Of a DNA stretch of 7,101 nt, positions 1 through 5,498 are shown one piece after another. This stretch comes from Desulfobacterales bacterium (GTDB lineage Bacteria; Desulfobacterota; Desulfobacteria; Desulfobacterales; C00003060): contig JAUWMM010000091.1 in assembly GCA_030613145.1 (NCBI GenBank), positions 1 through 7,101 of the forward strand. Reading direction: 5' to 3'. Position numbers and translations under genes: made by a program. Position 1 is the stretch's first letter. Each line of letters starts with the position of its first letter. The notes under the pieces were generated by a model. That model was given only the letters and a program-made list of their open reading frames with translations, was not told the origin of the DNA and did no database searches.

Positions 1-35
1 CTAAAAATTTCAGGGCTTTCGTACTAATTGCCGAT

Positions 36-161
36 TTATCTGTTAATGCGTGACGAGTCTTCCAATTTTTTTATTCTTCGGTCCAGGATAAACAGATAAA
101 AGGCTATTCCGAACCATACAACAAGATTAACCCCCATTACAAAATTTAAGCCCTCTTTCAT
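36..161 (-). CDS. ccmD: CcmD-like small membrane protein of the haem exporter (41 aa)
   Basis: This short reading frame starts at ATG 161-159 with a strong ribosome binding site (GGAGGAG) 6 nt upstream, and ends at TAA 38-36. The product has a few polar residues, one membrane segment at about residues 8-26 (ending VVWFGIAFYLFIL), then a basic and charged tail, DRRIKKLE, at 27-34. This is the layout of the alternative CcmD family, which is typically about 40 residues and ends in a YLF.LDRRI..LE pattern. In System I cytochrome c maturation CcmD sits in the inner membrane with CcmA, CcmB and CcmC and helps release haem-loaded CcmE; that role is known for the family, not shown here. Its position after ccmC on the same strand supports the call. 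Oddly, 318 bp separate it from ccmC, nearly all of it repeat element, where ccm genes are normally closely packed. Confidence 0.82.
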   Translation of the reverse strand: MKEGLNFVMGVNLVVWFGIAFYLFILDRRIKKLEDSSRINR

Positions 162-192
162 CAATCTCCTCCGTATTTCGTTATTTGGTTAG

Positions 193-453
193 TTTCCATC
201 CATAAATGGCCCTTTTCCGCAATCGCCGACTTCGCCATAGTAGCCTTCTTGGCTACGAGCCGACTTCGCCAAAGCACTGGCTGCGACGGCTGAACGGCTG
301 AATCGGCGTCAAACTGCGGGATCGCTTGTGCGACGTACCTCGGTACGCCTCCGCGCACCCCCTTGTTTTCCTTGACCTTGCGGAAAATTGCTCATTTCTG
401 AATTGGAAACTTACGCTTGTGCCCATTGAGTTCTTACGATTCATAGATGGGCA
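193..453. repeat. Copy A of a near-palindromic intergenic repeat element (261 bp)
   Basis: This segment recurs at 6846-7069 in the same orientation. About 211 of 224 aligned bases are identical by my hand alignment, and copy A carries 37 extra bases. The ends form imperfect inverted repeats: CCATCCATAAAT on the left against CCATCTATGAAT read inward from the right. Inside are a perfect inverted pair TTTTCCGCAA (213-222) and TTGCGGAAAA (378-387), a hairpin GTAGCC/GGCTAC (240-245, 251-256), and a tight hairpin CGTACC-TC-GGTACG (334-347). I see no reading frame conserved between the copies, no transposase and no clear target-site duplication. The element fills most of the space between the ccmC stop codon (480) and the ribosome binding site of ccmD. 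The structure suggests a REP/MITE-type element moved in trans, or a structured RNA repeat; the family is not one I can name. Confidence 0.88.
225..302. repeat. Tandem internal expansion inside repeat copy A
   Basis: Within copy A the 13-mer GCCGACTTCGCCA occurs twice (225-237 and 259-271), and the 8-mer CGGCTGAA is tandemly duplicated (287-294 and 295-302). Copy B has one of each. A 36-bp block explains all but one base of the length difference between the copies (the remaining base is in the loop of the 240-256 hairpin). The pattern fits slippage or unequal recombination within a hairpin arm after the copies diverged. Confidence 0.8.
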
Positions 454-479
454 CTATCTAGAAGCTGTTTTAAAACCCT

Positions 480-1151
480 TTAACGAAATAAATCCCGCAC
501 TCTCAAACCCTCTATGGTCAATATCCTTATCTTTAATCGAAGCATCCAGACAAACAATCCCGTATAAGCGAACAATGAGCCTAAAAACACCTTTAAGGTT
601 TTCGGGTCCATACCGGGAGAGGCCGGGTTCATCGTATTTTCAGGGTGGAGCGATGATGTGATACGCGGAACAACAAAGACCAAAAACGGAACCGCGGCAA
701 AGGCAAGAATCGAATACACCCCCGCTAAAACACGTTTTCTTTCAAGGTCAGGAACTGCTGAACGGAGGGCAAAATAGGCCCCATAAATCATGAGCAGTAT
801 TACGATAGAGGTCTGCCTGGGGTCCCAATTCCAGAATGAGCCCCACGTGGCCTTGGCGAATATAGAGCCTGTCACCGTGGCAAGGACGCAGAAAAGGAAG
901 CCCAGTTCTGCAGCGCTTTGAGCTATGTAGTCTGCTTTCACGTTTCGTTTGGCAAGATATAGAGCGCTTGCTATCATCGAGATCAAAAAAGCGAGCGTAG
1001 CAATCCATGCTGTTGGAACGTGAAAGAAAAGAATGCGGGATACCTGTCTTGGGAAGCCGGCTGCCACGAAGTCGGTAGCTGGTTCTGCATACAAAAATGC
1101 CGCAACAATGATCAAAGCCATCCAGATTGTTAATAGGGATCTGACGATCAT
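480..1151 (-). CDS. ccmC: Haem exporter membrane protein CcmC (223 aa)
   Basis: CcmC is the inner-membrane haem-handling subunit of System I cytochrome c maturation; it presents haem to the periplasmic chaperone CcmE together with CcmD. The protein has about six membrane segments (near residues 5-21, 43-66, 83-101, 115-130, 142-163 and 187-206). The tryptophan-rich haem-handling signature WGSFWNWDPRQT lies at 103-114. The two histidines expected as axial haem ligands on either side of it appear as H44 (in FFHVPTAW) and H169 (in SSLHPEN). Length is normal for short CcmC proteins, and the signature separates it from permeases of other types. The start at ATG 1151 lies 15 nt after the ccmB stop, with a G-rich ribosome binding site (GAGGGGG) about 10 nt upstream. 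It is clearly in one operon with ccmB and ccmA. A repeat element begins 27 bp beyond its stop codon. Confidence 0.95.
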   Translation of the reverse strand: MIVRSLLTIWMALIIVAAFLYAEPATDFVAAGFPRQVSRILFFHVPTAWIATLAFLISMIASALYLAKRNVKADYIAQSAAELGFLFCVLATVTGSIFAKATWGSFWNWDPRQTSIVILLMIYGAYFALRSAVPDLERKRVLAGVYSILAFAAVPFLVFVVPRITSSLHPENTMNPASPGMDPKTLKVFLGSLFAYTGLFVWMLRLKIRILTIEGLRVRDLFR

Positions 1152-1166
1152 AGGGTAATTGCCCCC

Positions 1167-1889
1167 TCACTCTTCCCAAACCAGGGGAAATAAGAATAAT
1201 GACATAATAACCATCACAATTACATAGGCAACAGCCATCTTAACCTCGGGCCACCCTGCCGTACCTATCCCGACGGCAGCCCTTTCACAACCTTTAATAG
1301 CGGTGATCATAAGAGGTAAAAGGAGCGGAAAAGAAAGAACGGAAAACAGTGCGCCGCGGGCGCTGGCCCGGGCTATCATGGCAGCAATTATTGTTGTGCC
1401 CGCCGCCAAACCAAGTCCGCCGCTGATGACCATGGCAATAAAGAAGCCCGGAAACTTTATCTGGTAGGCCATTAACAGAATAAATGATGGCACGATGATA
1501 AGCTCCATGGCCCCCAACAGTGTTAAGTTAAACAATAGCTTTCCCAAGAATACCGCCTGGGGGCGCGCAGAAAGTTTCAATATATCCATGGTGCCGGCCT
1601 CTTCTTCCTTGACAAAAGACCGGGCAAGGCCGGATAAGGCAGAAAACGTCAGGATTATCCATAATAACACTGCATACAAAAAGGGCCTTTCAGCTTCTTC
1701 GATACGAAAAGACCCGATGGAAAAGCTCACAGCTATGAGGGTGGTCACAGCAAACATCAGGATGGCGTTCAGGGCATAGCGGGTCCTGAATTCACTGCGC
1801 AGATCACGAAACCAAATAGCGACGGCTTCATTCAGATAGGTTGATGGCTTTGTCTGCGTAATCTGCCTCCCGTTTTTCGTTTGATGCAA
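1167..1889 (-). CDS. ccmB: Haem exporter ABC permease subunit CcmB (up to 240 aa)
   Basis: CcmB is the membrane permease that pairs with the ATPase CcmA in the CcmABCD complex, which uses ATP to free haem-bound CcmE. Six hydrophobic segments are visible at about residues 40-58, 69-88, 112-140, 146-172, 179-198 and 215-237. The cytoplasmic loop FVKEEEAGTMDILKLSARP (92-110) and the run GLGLAAGTTIIAAMIARAS (158-176) fit the CcmB family. The start is uncertain. The best in-frame choice is TTG 1889-1887, preceded by AGGGGTG about 8 nt upstream, which makes the gene overlap the end of ccmA by 62 bp. No in-frame ATG occurs before residue 45, which would cut the first membrane segment. A weaker CTG at 1835 would remove most of the overlap but has no ribosome binding site. 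The N-terminal 18 or so residues may therefore be excess. Confidence 0.93.
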   Translation of the reverse strand: MHQTKNGRQITQTKPSTYLNEAVAIWFRDLRSEFRTRYALNAILMFAVTTLIAVSFSIGSFRIEEAERPFLYAVLLWIILTFSALSGLARSFVKEEEAGTMDILKLSARPQAVFLGKLLFNLTLLGAMELIIVPSFILLMAYQIKFPGFFIAMVISGGLGLAAGTTIIAAMIARASARGALFSVLSFPLLLPLMITAIKGCERAAVGIGTAGWPEVKMAVAYVIVMVIMSLFLFPLVWEE

Positions 1890-2445
1890 TAATCGTCACC
1901 CCTAATTGCCTCTGCTTAGAGATAATCCCTTCCACAACCTTAATCCCCTTGCTGTCAAGGTTGCACCCTGGTTCGTCCAATAATAATAACGGTGGCTTAT
2001 GAAGCAACGCCTGAGCCAGTTTCAACCTTTGCTTCATCCCGGAAGAGTAGTCCCCGCATATTTTTGTCGCATGTTCCGCCAGTCCCACGCCATCGATGAT
2101 CTCGAGACAGTTGTTGCGGTTACAGGCAACGCCCCTTACCCTGCAGAAAAATTCCATGTTCTCAAGACCCGTCAACTCATCATACAGAGACAAGGCGGGT
2201 GCTACCATACCAACAAATTGTCGTCTCGATTCCTTTGGTATCGGCTCGCCGTTGCAAAACATTTCAATCCGACCAGCAGACGGCCTTACTAGACCGGCTA
2301 TAATCCGAAGCAGCGTGCTCTTGCCTGACCCATTCCACCCGACAATAGCAAACACATCTCCCAGGTTCAATCGAAAGGAAATGTCCTTAAACAACAGCGC
2401 ATCACCGTAATGCTTGCCTATGCCGGACACCTTCAGTGTAAACAT
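1828..2445 (-). CDS. ccmA: Haem exporter ABC ATPase CcmA (205 aa)
   Basis: CcmA is the cytoplasmic ATPase of the CcmABCD complex. Numbered from the GTG one codon upstream of the chosen ATG, the Walker A motif is GWNGSGKST (37-45), the ABC signature YSSGMKQR (134-141), Walker B LLLLDEP (154-160) and the D-loop NLD (163-165). Two usual ABC residues differ: the Q-loop region reads GMVAPALSLYDELTGLENM with no glutamine at the expected place, and the switch-histidine position reads IIASNEKRE with asparagine. I believe related CcmA proteins share these changes, but I could not check. The length of about 205 residues is typical. The sequence reads GTG-ATG at 2448-2443; I chose the ATG at 2445, although GTG is possible. 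Neither has a clear ribosome binding site. It is the first ccm gene, with about 200 bp of non-coding DNA upstream, and its end overlaps the ccmB start. Confidence 0.93.
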   Translation of the reverse strand: MFTLKVSGIGKHYGDALLFKDISFRLNLGDVFAIVGWNGSGKSTLLRIIAGLVRPSAGRIEMFCNGEPIPKESRRQFVGMVAPALSLYDELTGLENMEFFCRVRGVACNRNNCLEIIDGVGLAEHATKICGDYSSGMKQRLKLAQALLHKPPLLLLDEPGCNLDSKGIKVVEGIISKQRQLGVTIIASNEKREADYADKAINLSE

Positions 2446-2456
2446 CACAAAGTAGG

Positions 2457-2485
2457 CTGTATCATTGCATCGTATATCTTGTCAA
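2457..2485 (-). promoter_or_regulatory. Candidate promoter for the ccm operon
   Basis: On the minus strand a perfect -35 box TTGACA (2485-2480) is followed after 17 nt by ATACAG (2462-2457), a poor -10 box. Transcription would begin near 2450, just ahead of the ccmA start codon, giving an almost leaderless message. That would fit the missing ribosome binding site. The 200 bp between the J-domain gene and ccmA hold nothing else I can support; a short ATTTGCCCAAAT-type dyad lies at 2488-2499. Confidence 0.3.
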
Positions 2486-2647
2486 TATTTGCCCAAATCT
2501 CTTCGTGAAGATTGAATTTATCTAAGGAGTGAGTAAAATTGACTTTTTACGATACTATCAACTGTTTGGTATGGGCTTATTGAAGAAAAAGTTTAGCGAG
2601 ATCATCTGGAGAAGCTCTTTTAGGCCAAGAATGGTCTGAAGTCTTCC

Positions 2648-3379
2648 CTATGCCGGCGGCACCCACCTTCTTTTTGACGAATCATAGCACCAGCTGTTCG
2701 CAAGAGCTGTTCTGGAGCGGAACAGGGGGCTTTCAGCCCAACGGAGAAGCTCTGCATGGGCCTCGTTGATCTCTATGAATCTATTGCTAGTATCACCCTT
2801 GTCGGGATGGTGGAGTTTTGCCTTCCTTCTGTATGCCGATTTGACACGCTGAACGGCATCTGCTGCCAGGATTTGTTCTTTATTCAGCTCAAGCACTCTT
2901 AGCGCATTCTTTTCTTTGTGGTTCAACTGAGGTGTTTTCTTTGAAACAGGCACCACAGCACTCATAGGAATATCCCTTCGTGACGTTCTCTCCAACAACC
3001 CCTGAGATGCCCACCATCTTGAGCAGCCCCCTTCCTCCATTTCGTACCACTCGCGCCCGGCCTGCTCAATCATATCTAGCAGGTCGTCGGCAACCTTTTT
3101 CTGTCTGCTCCTACTCCACATAAATCTCGATATGACACTTGACCCCATAGGGAGTATATCAAGGATCAAGGAGTCTTCCGTGTAGGAAAATGCGGCATAA
3201 CGTGCACGTAAAGTCTGCACCAACCCCGTGGCAATATACAGCGCAAAGTCAAGCCTTCTCTTGCACTTGTCGGTACAATAGCGCCGCCGTCTCTTTGGAA
3301 GCTCGTTTTCTCCACAGGCAAGACAAAACCTTTTTCTCTTACCCGCAGACCCCTCTCGGGGAAACTGGTGTGTTCTCAT
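2648..3379 (-). CDS. J-domain protein with N-terminal four-cysteine motif (243 aa)
   Basis: The C-terminal third is a J-domain (about residues 157-215): ALRVLELNKEQ, then AVQRVKSAYRRKAKLHHPDKGD with the HPD tripeptide at 191-193, then FIEINEAHAELL. J-domains stimulate the ATPase of an Hsp70/DnaK partner. The N-terminus has C19-x2-C22 and C35-x3-C39 in a very basic context (GKRKRF before, KRRRRY between), which looks like a small zinc-binding finger that could bind zinc or nucleic acid. The middle (45-150) is not recognised; it includes hydrophobic patches but no clear membrane segment. It lacks the Gly/Phe region, zinc-finger repeats and C-terminal domains of DnaJ, so it is not a general DnaJ; a J-domain at the C-terminus suggests a dedicated cochaperone. 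ATG 3379 is the start because an in-frame TGA lies 18 nt upstream; the ribosome binding site is weak. It lies between a 76-residue gene and ccmA on the same strand. A link to cytochrome c assembly is only positional. Confidence 0.88.
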   Translation of the reverse strand: MRTHQFPREGSAGKRKRFCLACGENELPKRRRRYCTDKCKRRLDFALYIATGLVQTLRARYAAFSYTEDSLILDILPMGSSVISRFMWSRSRQKKVADDLLDMIEQAGREWYEMEEGGCSRWWASQGLLERTSRRDIPMSAVVPVSKKTPQLNHKEKNALRVLELNKEQILAADAVQRVKSAYRRKAKLHHPDKGDTSNRFIEINEAHAELLRWAESPLFRSRTALANSWCYDSSKRRWVPPA

Positions 3380-3402
3380 GTATGTATAGAAAAATCATAA
3401 CA

Positions 3403-3422
3403 CCTTACATGTCTGTAAAAGG
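3403..3422. other. Small hairpin between the CxxC gene and the J-domain gene
   Basis: CCTTACA and TGTAAAAGG can pair around a TGTC loop; the central five pairs (TTACA/TGTAA) are perfect and two bases bulge. In the minus direction it is followed, after about 9 nt, by a run of five T. It could be a weak attenuator in the 75-bp gap between the two genes, but it is too weak to call a terminator. Confidence 0.3.
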
Positions 3423-3454
3423 CCCGTTTTGTAAACGACATTGAGCAATTCCAG

Positions 3455-3685
3455 TTAGACGCCCTTCGTGGTTTGATAATATTTCCGTTCATAATATACA
3501 TCGGAACCCTGGTCAAATATAGCTTCACCTTCATGGATGAACTTGAAACCCTGCCATTTTCCACGAGCCAGGACCACCTCGTCTCCCAGGTTAAACTTAT
3601 GACCGCATGCCAGGCACCCCTCTGCATTGAGCCTGTTCTGCTTCTCAAGGTCTATAAGGATCTTAAGTTTAGCTTTGGTTTCCAT
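3455..3685 (-). CDS. Small CxxC protein of unknown function (76 aa)
   Basis: I do not recognise a named family. The protein begins with a charged, probably helical stretch (METKAKLKILIDLEKQ), then C24-L-A-C27-G-H at 24-29. The compact remainder includes NLGDEVVLARGKWQG, the run KFIHEGEAIF and the tail VYYERKYY. The CxxC with H29 and H51 could bind a metal or form a redox pair, but two more cysteines of a full zinc ribbon are absent. The absence of a signal or membrane segment points to the cytoplasm. The frame looks genuine: the order of glycines, charged and aromatic residues resembles a folded conserved domain, and GGGGGG lies 3 nt before ATG 3685. It is the first gene of the minus-strand run and is followed 75 bp later by the J-domain gene, which carries the same CLACG pentapeptide. 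Confidence 0.75.
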   Translation of the reverse strand: METKAKLKILIDLEKQNRLNAEGCLACGHKFNLGDEVVLARGKWQGFKFIHEGEAIFDQGSDVYYERKYYQTTKGV

Positions 3686-3694
3686 GCACCCCCC

Positions 3695-3727
3695 TTTTTT
3701 CTGGCTCCTTCGTCTGCGAAGAAAAAA
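3695..3727 (-). promoter_or_regulatory. Leader hairpin next to the start of the CxxC gene
   Basis: Reading the minus strand, a run of six T (3727-3722) can pair with a run of six A (3700-3695), enclosing a perfect five-pair hairpin CTTCG-CAGA-CGAAG (3721-3708). The A run is directly followed by the GGGGGG that serves as the probable ribosome binding site (3694-3689), then TGC and the ATG at 3685. Folding of this leader could affect ribosome access. This is seen in the sequence; the regulatory role is inferred. Confidence 0.35.
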
Positions 3728-3820
3728 CCCCCACCGAACCGGAAGAAGCCCATTCTTGCGTGTCCAGCGGAGGCTCTTTGAGCAAGAAAAACCGTCCTCG
3801 GCACCCCTTGCCTGTATTGA

Positions 3821-3849
3821 TTTTTATCAGGGTTGCGGCAATTAGTCAA
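3821..3849 (-). promoter_or_regulatory. Candidate promoter for the CxxC/J-domain genes
   Basis: The minus strand carries TTGACT (3849-3844), five of six matches to a -35 box, then 17 nt, then TAAAAA (3826-3821), four of six matches to a -10 box. It would give a leader of about 130 nt, including the hairpin next to the start codon. Weak evidence only. Confidence 0.3.
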
Positions 3850-3990
3850 TGTCCAAATCTGAAACGGGCCTTTTTCTAGCCTCCTCAATGTTCCAATCGC
3901 TTCCCCCGAAAAAACCCCATTTTATAAGGTCTGGGATTGTAATCTTTGTGATTTGTGGTATATTATTATTTACCATTGGTTATCTTCGGT

Positions 3991-4019
3991 TTGCAAATAG
4001 GGAAACAAAGTGCTATTAT
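3991..4019 (+). promoter_or_regulatory. Candidate sigma-70 promoter for ctpA
   Basis: TTGCAA (3991-3996, four of six matches to TTGACA) is followed by exactly 17 nt and TATTAT (4014-4019, five of six matches to TATAAT). Transcription would start near 4026, about 90 nt ahead of the ctpA start. It lies in AT-rich DNA and is the best promoter-like pair in the window. Confidence 0.45.
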
Positions 4020-4107
4020 TTCAAAAAGTTGATGGTTTGGCAATTTCTTTTCTTAAGCGGCAAGGCCGCGACACATAAAATTGCGGGGCGACCTTATGAC
4101 CAACTAC

Positions 4108-4113
4108 GGAGGG
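4108..4113 (+). promoter_or_regulatory. Ribosome binding site deciding the ctpA start
   Basis: GGAGGG ends 3 nt before ATG 4117. It is the only strong site nearby and favours 4117 over the in-frame ATG at 4096 or the TTG at 4081, although the spacing is short. Confidence 0.6.
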
Positions 4114-4116
4114 CTC

Positions 4117-5481
4117 ATGATAGAATTTGTAAGACGACACAAAGCAAAGCTTGGGGTGTTGTTGTTCGTTCTCTCCGCTGTATTTTGGGTAGGAATCGGT
4201 GGTGTTCATCAACATCTATTGGCTGGTACTGACAAGACCTACGAAGAGCTTAAAGTGTTCAGTGATGTTCTTGACATCATAGAAAAAAACTATGTGGATC
4301 CTGTAGATTCAAAAAAACTCATCCAAGGCGCGATCCGCGGCATGATAAGCTCTATTGATCCCCATTCTGCATTTCTATCGCCGGAATCATACAAAGATCT
4401 TCAGATAGAAACCAAGGGTAAATTCAGCGGCATTGGTATTGTTATTACCATGCAAGACAACATGGTCACGGTTATCTCTCCGATTGAGGGAACACCGGCC
4501 TACAAAGCCGGTATAAAGGCTGGAGATCAAATCATCAGAGTAGACGGGGAAGAGACCAAGGCCATGCTGTTGTGGGAAGCGGTCAAGAAGATGCGCGGTG
4601 CTAAAGGGACCTCCGTTGTTATTACAATCTGGCGAAAAGGACAACCAGAACCCATTGATTTCAACATTGTGCGGGATGTTATTCCCTTGGAGAGTGTGCG
4701 GTCTCATCTACTTGAACCAGGCTACGGCTACATTCGGATTACAAACTTTAGGGAGAATACTGCAGATGATCTGAACGAAGCCCTAAAAAAGCTGGAAGAG
4801 GGCGAAACACCGTTGAAGGGGTTGATATTGGACCTTCGTGATAACCCCGGGGGGCTCCTCGATCAGGCAATTAAGGTTGCAGATATCTTTCTAGACAAGG
4901 GTCCAATAGTTTCTATCAAAGGAAGAATAAAACCCCATTCAAAGTTATACTCGGCCCACAGAGACAACAACGATATACCTCCGCATCCAACCGTACTCCT
5001 AATAAACGAAGGGAGTGCAAGCGCATCAGAGATTGTGGCTGGGGCATTGCAGGATCGTGGCCGCGCACTTATCTTGGGCACCACTTCCTTCGGAAAGGGG
5101 TCAGTTCAAACCGTTGAGCCGCTGCGAGACGGTTCGGGTTTGAAACTAACCATCGCGCGGTATTACACCCCACATGGACATGCAATACAGGCCCGGGGAA
5201 TTATCCCGGATGTTGTGGTCGAACAAATCCATCCCACGGTTGGTGAAGAGAATAAACATCCACACCTGAAAGAAAAGGACCTAAAAAACCATATTTCAGC
5301 AGAACCCCAAGAGGGTTTGTCCGAAGACATGAAAGAGAAAATCCTGCAAATAAGAGGCGTGAAGGTGCCCGGTCAAAAGGAATCAGATGCCGTCAAACGA
5401 CTCGTTGCCCGGGACTACCAAGTCCGAAGGGCAGTAGACATTCTAAAAAGCTGGCAGGTATTTTCAAGGTCGTCCCATTAA
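4117..5481 (+). CDS. ctpA: Carboxy-terminal processing protease CtpA, S41 family (454 aa)
   Basis: A periplasmic serine protease that trims or degrades proteins from their C-termini; relatives act on envelope and peptidoglycan enzymes. In order: basic N-terminus and one signal or anchor segment (residues 11-30); helical region with IIEKNYVDPVD (54-64) and SSIDPHSAFLSPE (78-90); PDZ domain (about 100-185) with GIGIVI and the GIKAGDQIIRVDG turn; S41 protease domain (about 195-370); and a hydrophilic C-terminal part. The catalytic serine is S302 in NEGSASASEI, the lysine is K327 in SFGKGSV, and Q331 follows. Spacing S+25 and S+29 matches the Ser-Lys-Gln set known from CtpB-type proteases, so it looks active. 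In several delta-type proteobacteria I recall an envC-like gene directly upstream; here there is only intergenic DNA. The deacetylase follows 139 bp downstream on the same strand, suggesting cotranscription. Confidence 0.95.
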   Translation: MIEFVRRHKAKLGVLLFVLSAVFWVGIGGVHQHLLAGTDKTYEELKVFSDVLDIIEKNYVDPVDSKKLIQGAIRGMISSIDPHSAFLSPESYKDLQIETKGKFSGIGIVITMQDNMVTVISPIEGTPAYKAGIKAGDQIIRVDGEETKAMLLWEAVKKMRGAKGTSVVITIWRKGQPEPIDFNIVRDVIPLESVRSHLLEPGYGYIRITNFRENTADDLNEALKKLEEGETPLKGLILDLRDNPGGLLDQAIKVADIFLDKGPIVSIKGRIKPHSKLYSAHRDNNDIPPHPTVLLINEGSASASEIVAGALQDRGRALILGTTSFGKGSVQTVEPLRDGSGLKLTIARYYTPHGHAIQARGIIPDVVVEQIHPTVGEENKHPHLKEKDLKNHISAEPQEGLSEDMKEKILQIRGVKVPGQKESDAVKRLVARDYQVRRAVDILKSWQVFSRSSH

Positions 5482-5498
5482 CTCTATCAAATTTAAAC

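Larger units (their letters stand above)
3686..4116. other. Divergent intergenic region between the CxxC gene and ctpA
   Basis: About 430 bp with no gene I can support. It holds candidate promoters in both directions, a folded leader just upstream of the small CxxC gene, and a perfect 7-bp inverted pair TTCTTGC (3753-3759) and GCAAGAA (3782-3788). AT-rich DNA (about 3940-4020) precedes ctpA. A plus-strand frame from 3849 encodes one possible membrane stretch but overlaps ctpA and has no ribosome binding site, so it is not called. Confidence 0.6.

Noticed and set aside
326..661. 111-residue plus-strand frame partly within repeat copy A.
   Set aside because: It runs antisense through the 3' end of ccmC, and its repeat part is not kept open in copy B.
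2524..2583. Good ribosome binding sequence AAGGAG followed by a 14-codon TTG frame on the plus strand upstream of ccmA.
   Set aside because: It is too short, points away from the flanking genes and has no support as a leader peptide.
3395..3426. Minus-strand TTTACA and TATGAT as a promoter for the J-domain gene.
   Set aside because: The spacing of 14 nt is too short for a normal sigma-70 promoter.
3800..3811. GGCACCCCTTGC, resembling a sigma-54 promoter core.
   Set aside because: GG and GC are separated by 8 nt instead of the required 10.
3417..3874. Perfect 13-bp inverted pair AAAAGGCCCGTTT (3417-3429) and AAACGGGCCTTTT (3862-3874) flanking the small CxxC gene, resembling ends of a mobile cassette.
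   Set aside because: In about 7 kb roughly 0.4 such 13-bp inverted pairs are expected by chance, the match does not extend, and there is no target duplication.
3652..3888. 78-residue minus-strand frame across the leader of the CxxC gene.
   Set aside because: It overlaps the CxxC gene start in another frame, and its Gly/Phe/Lys-rich composition comes from homopolymer runs.
3849..4232. 127-residue plus-strand frame with a hydrophobic stretch near its start.
   Set aside because: It overlaps the start of ctpA in another frame, has no ribosome binding site, and its second half is the shifted ctpA sequence.
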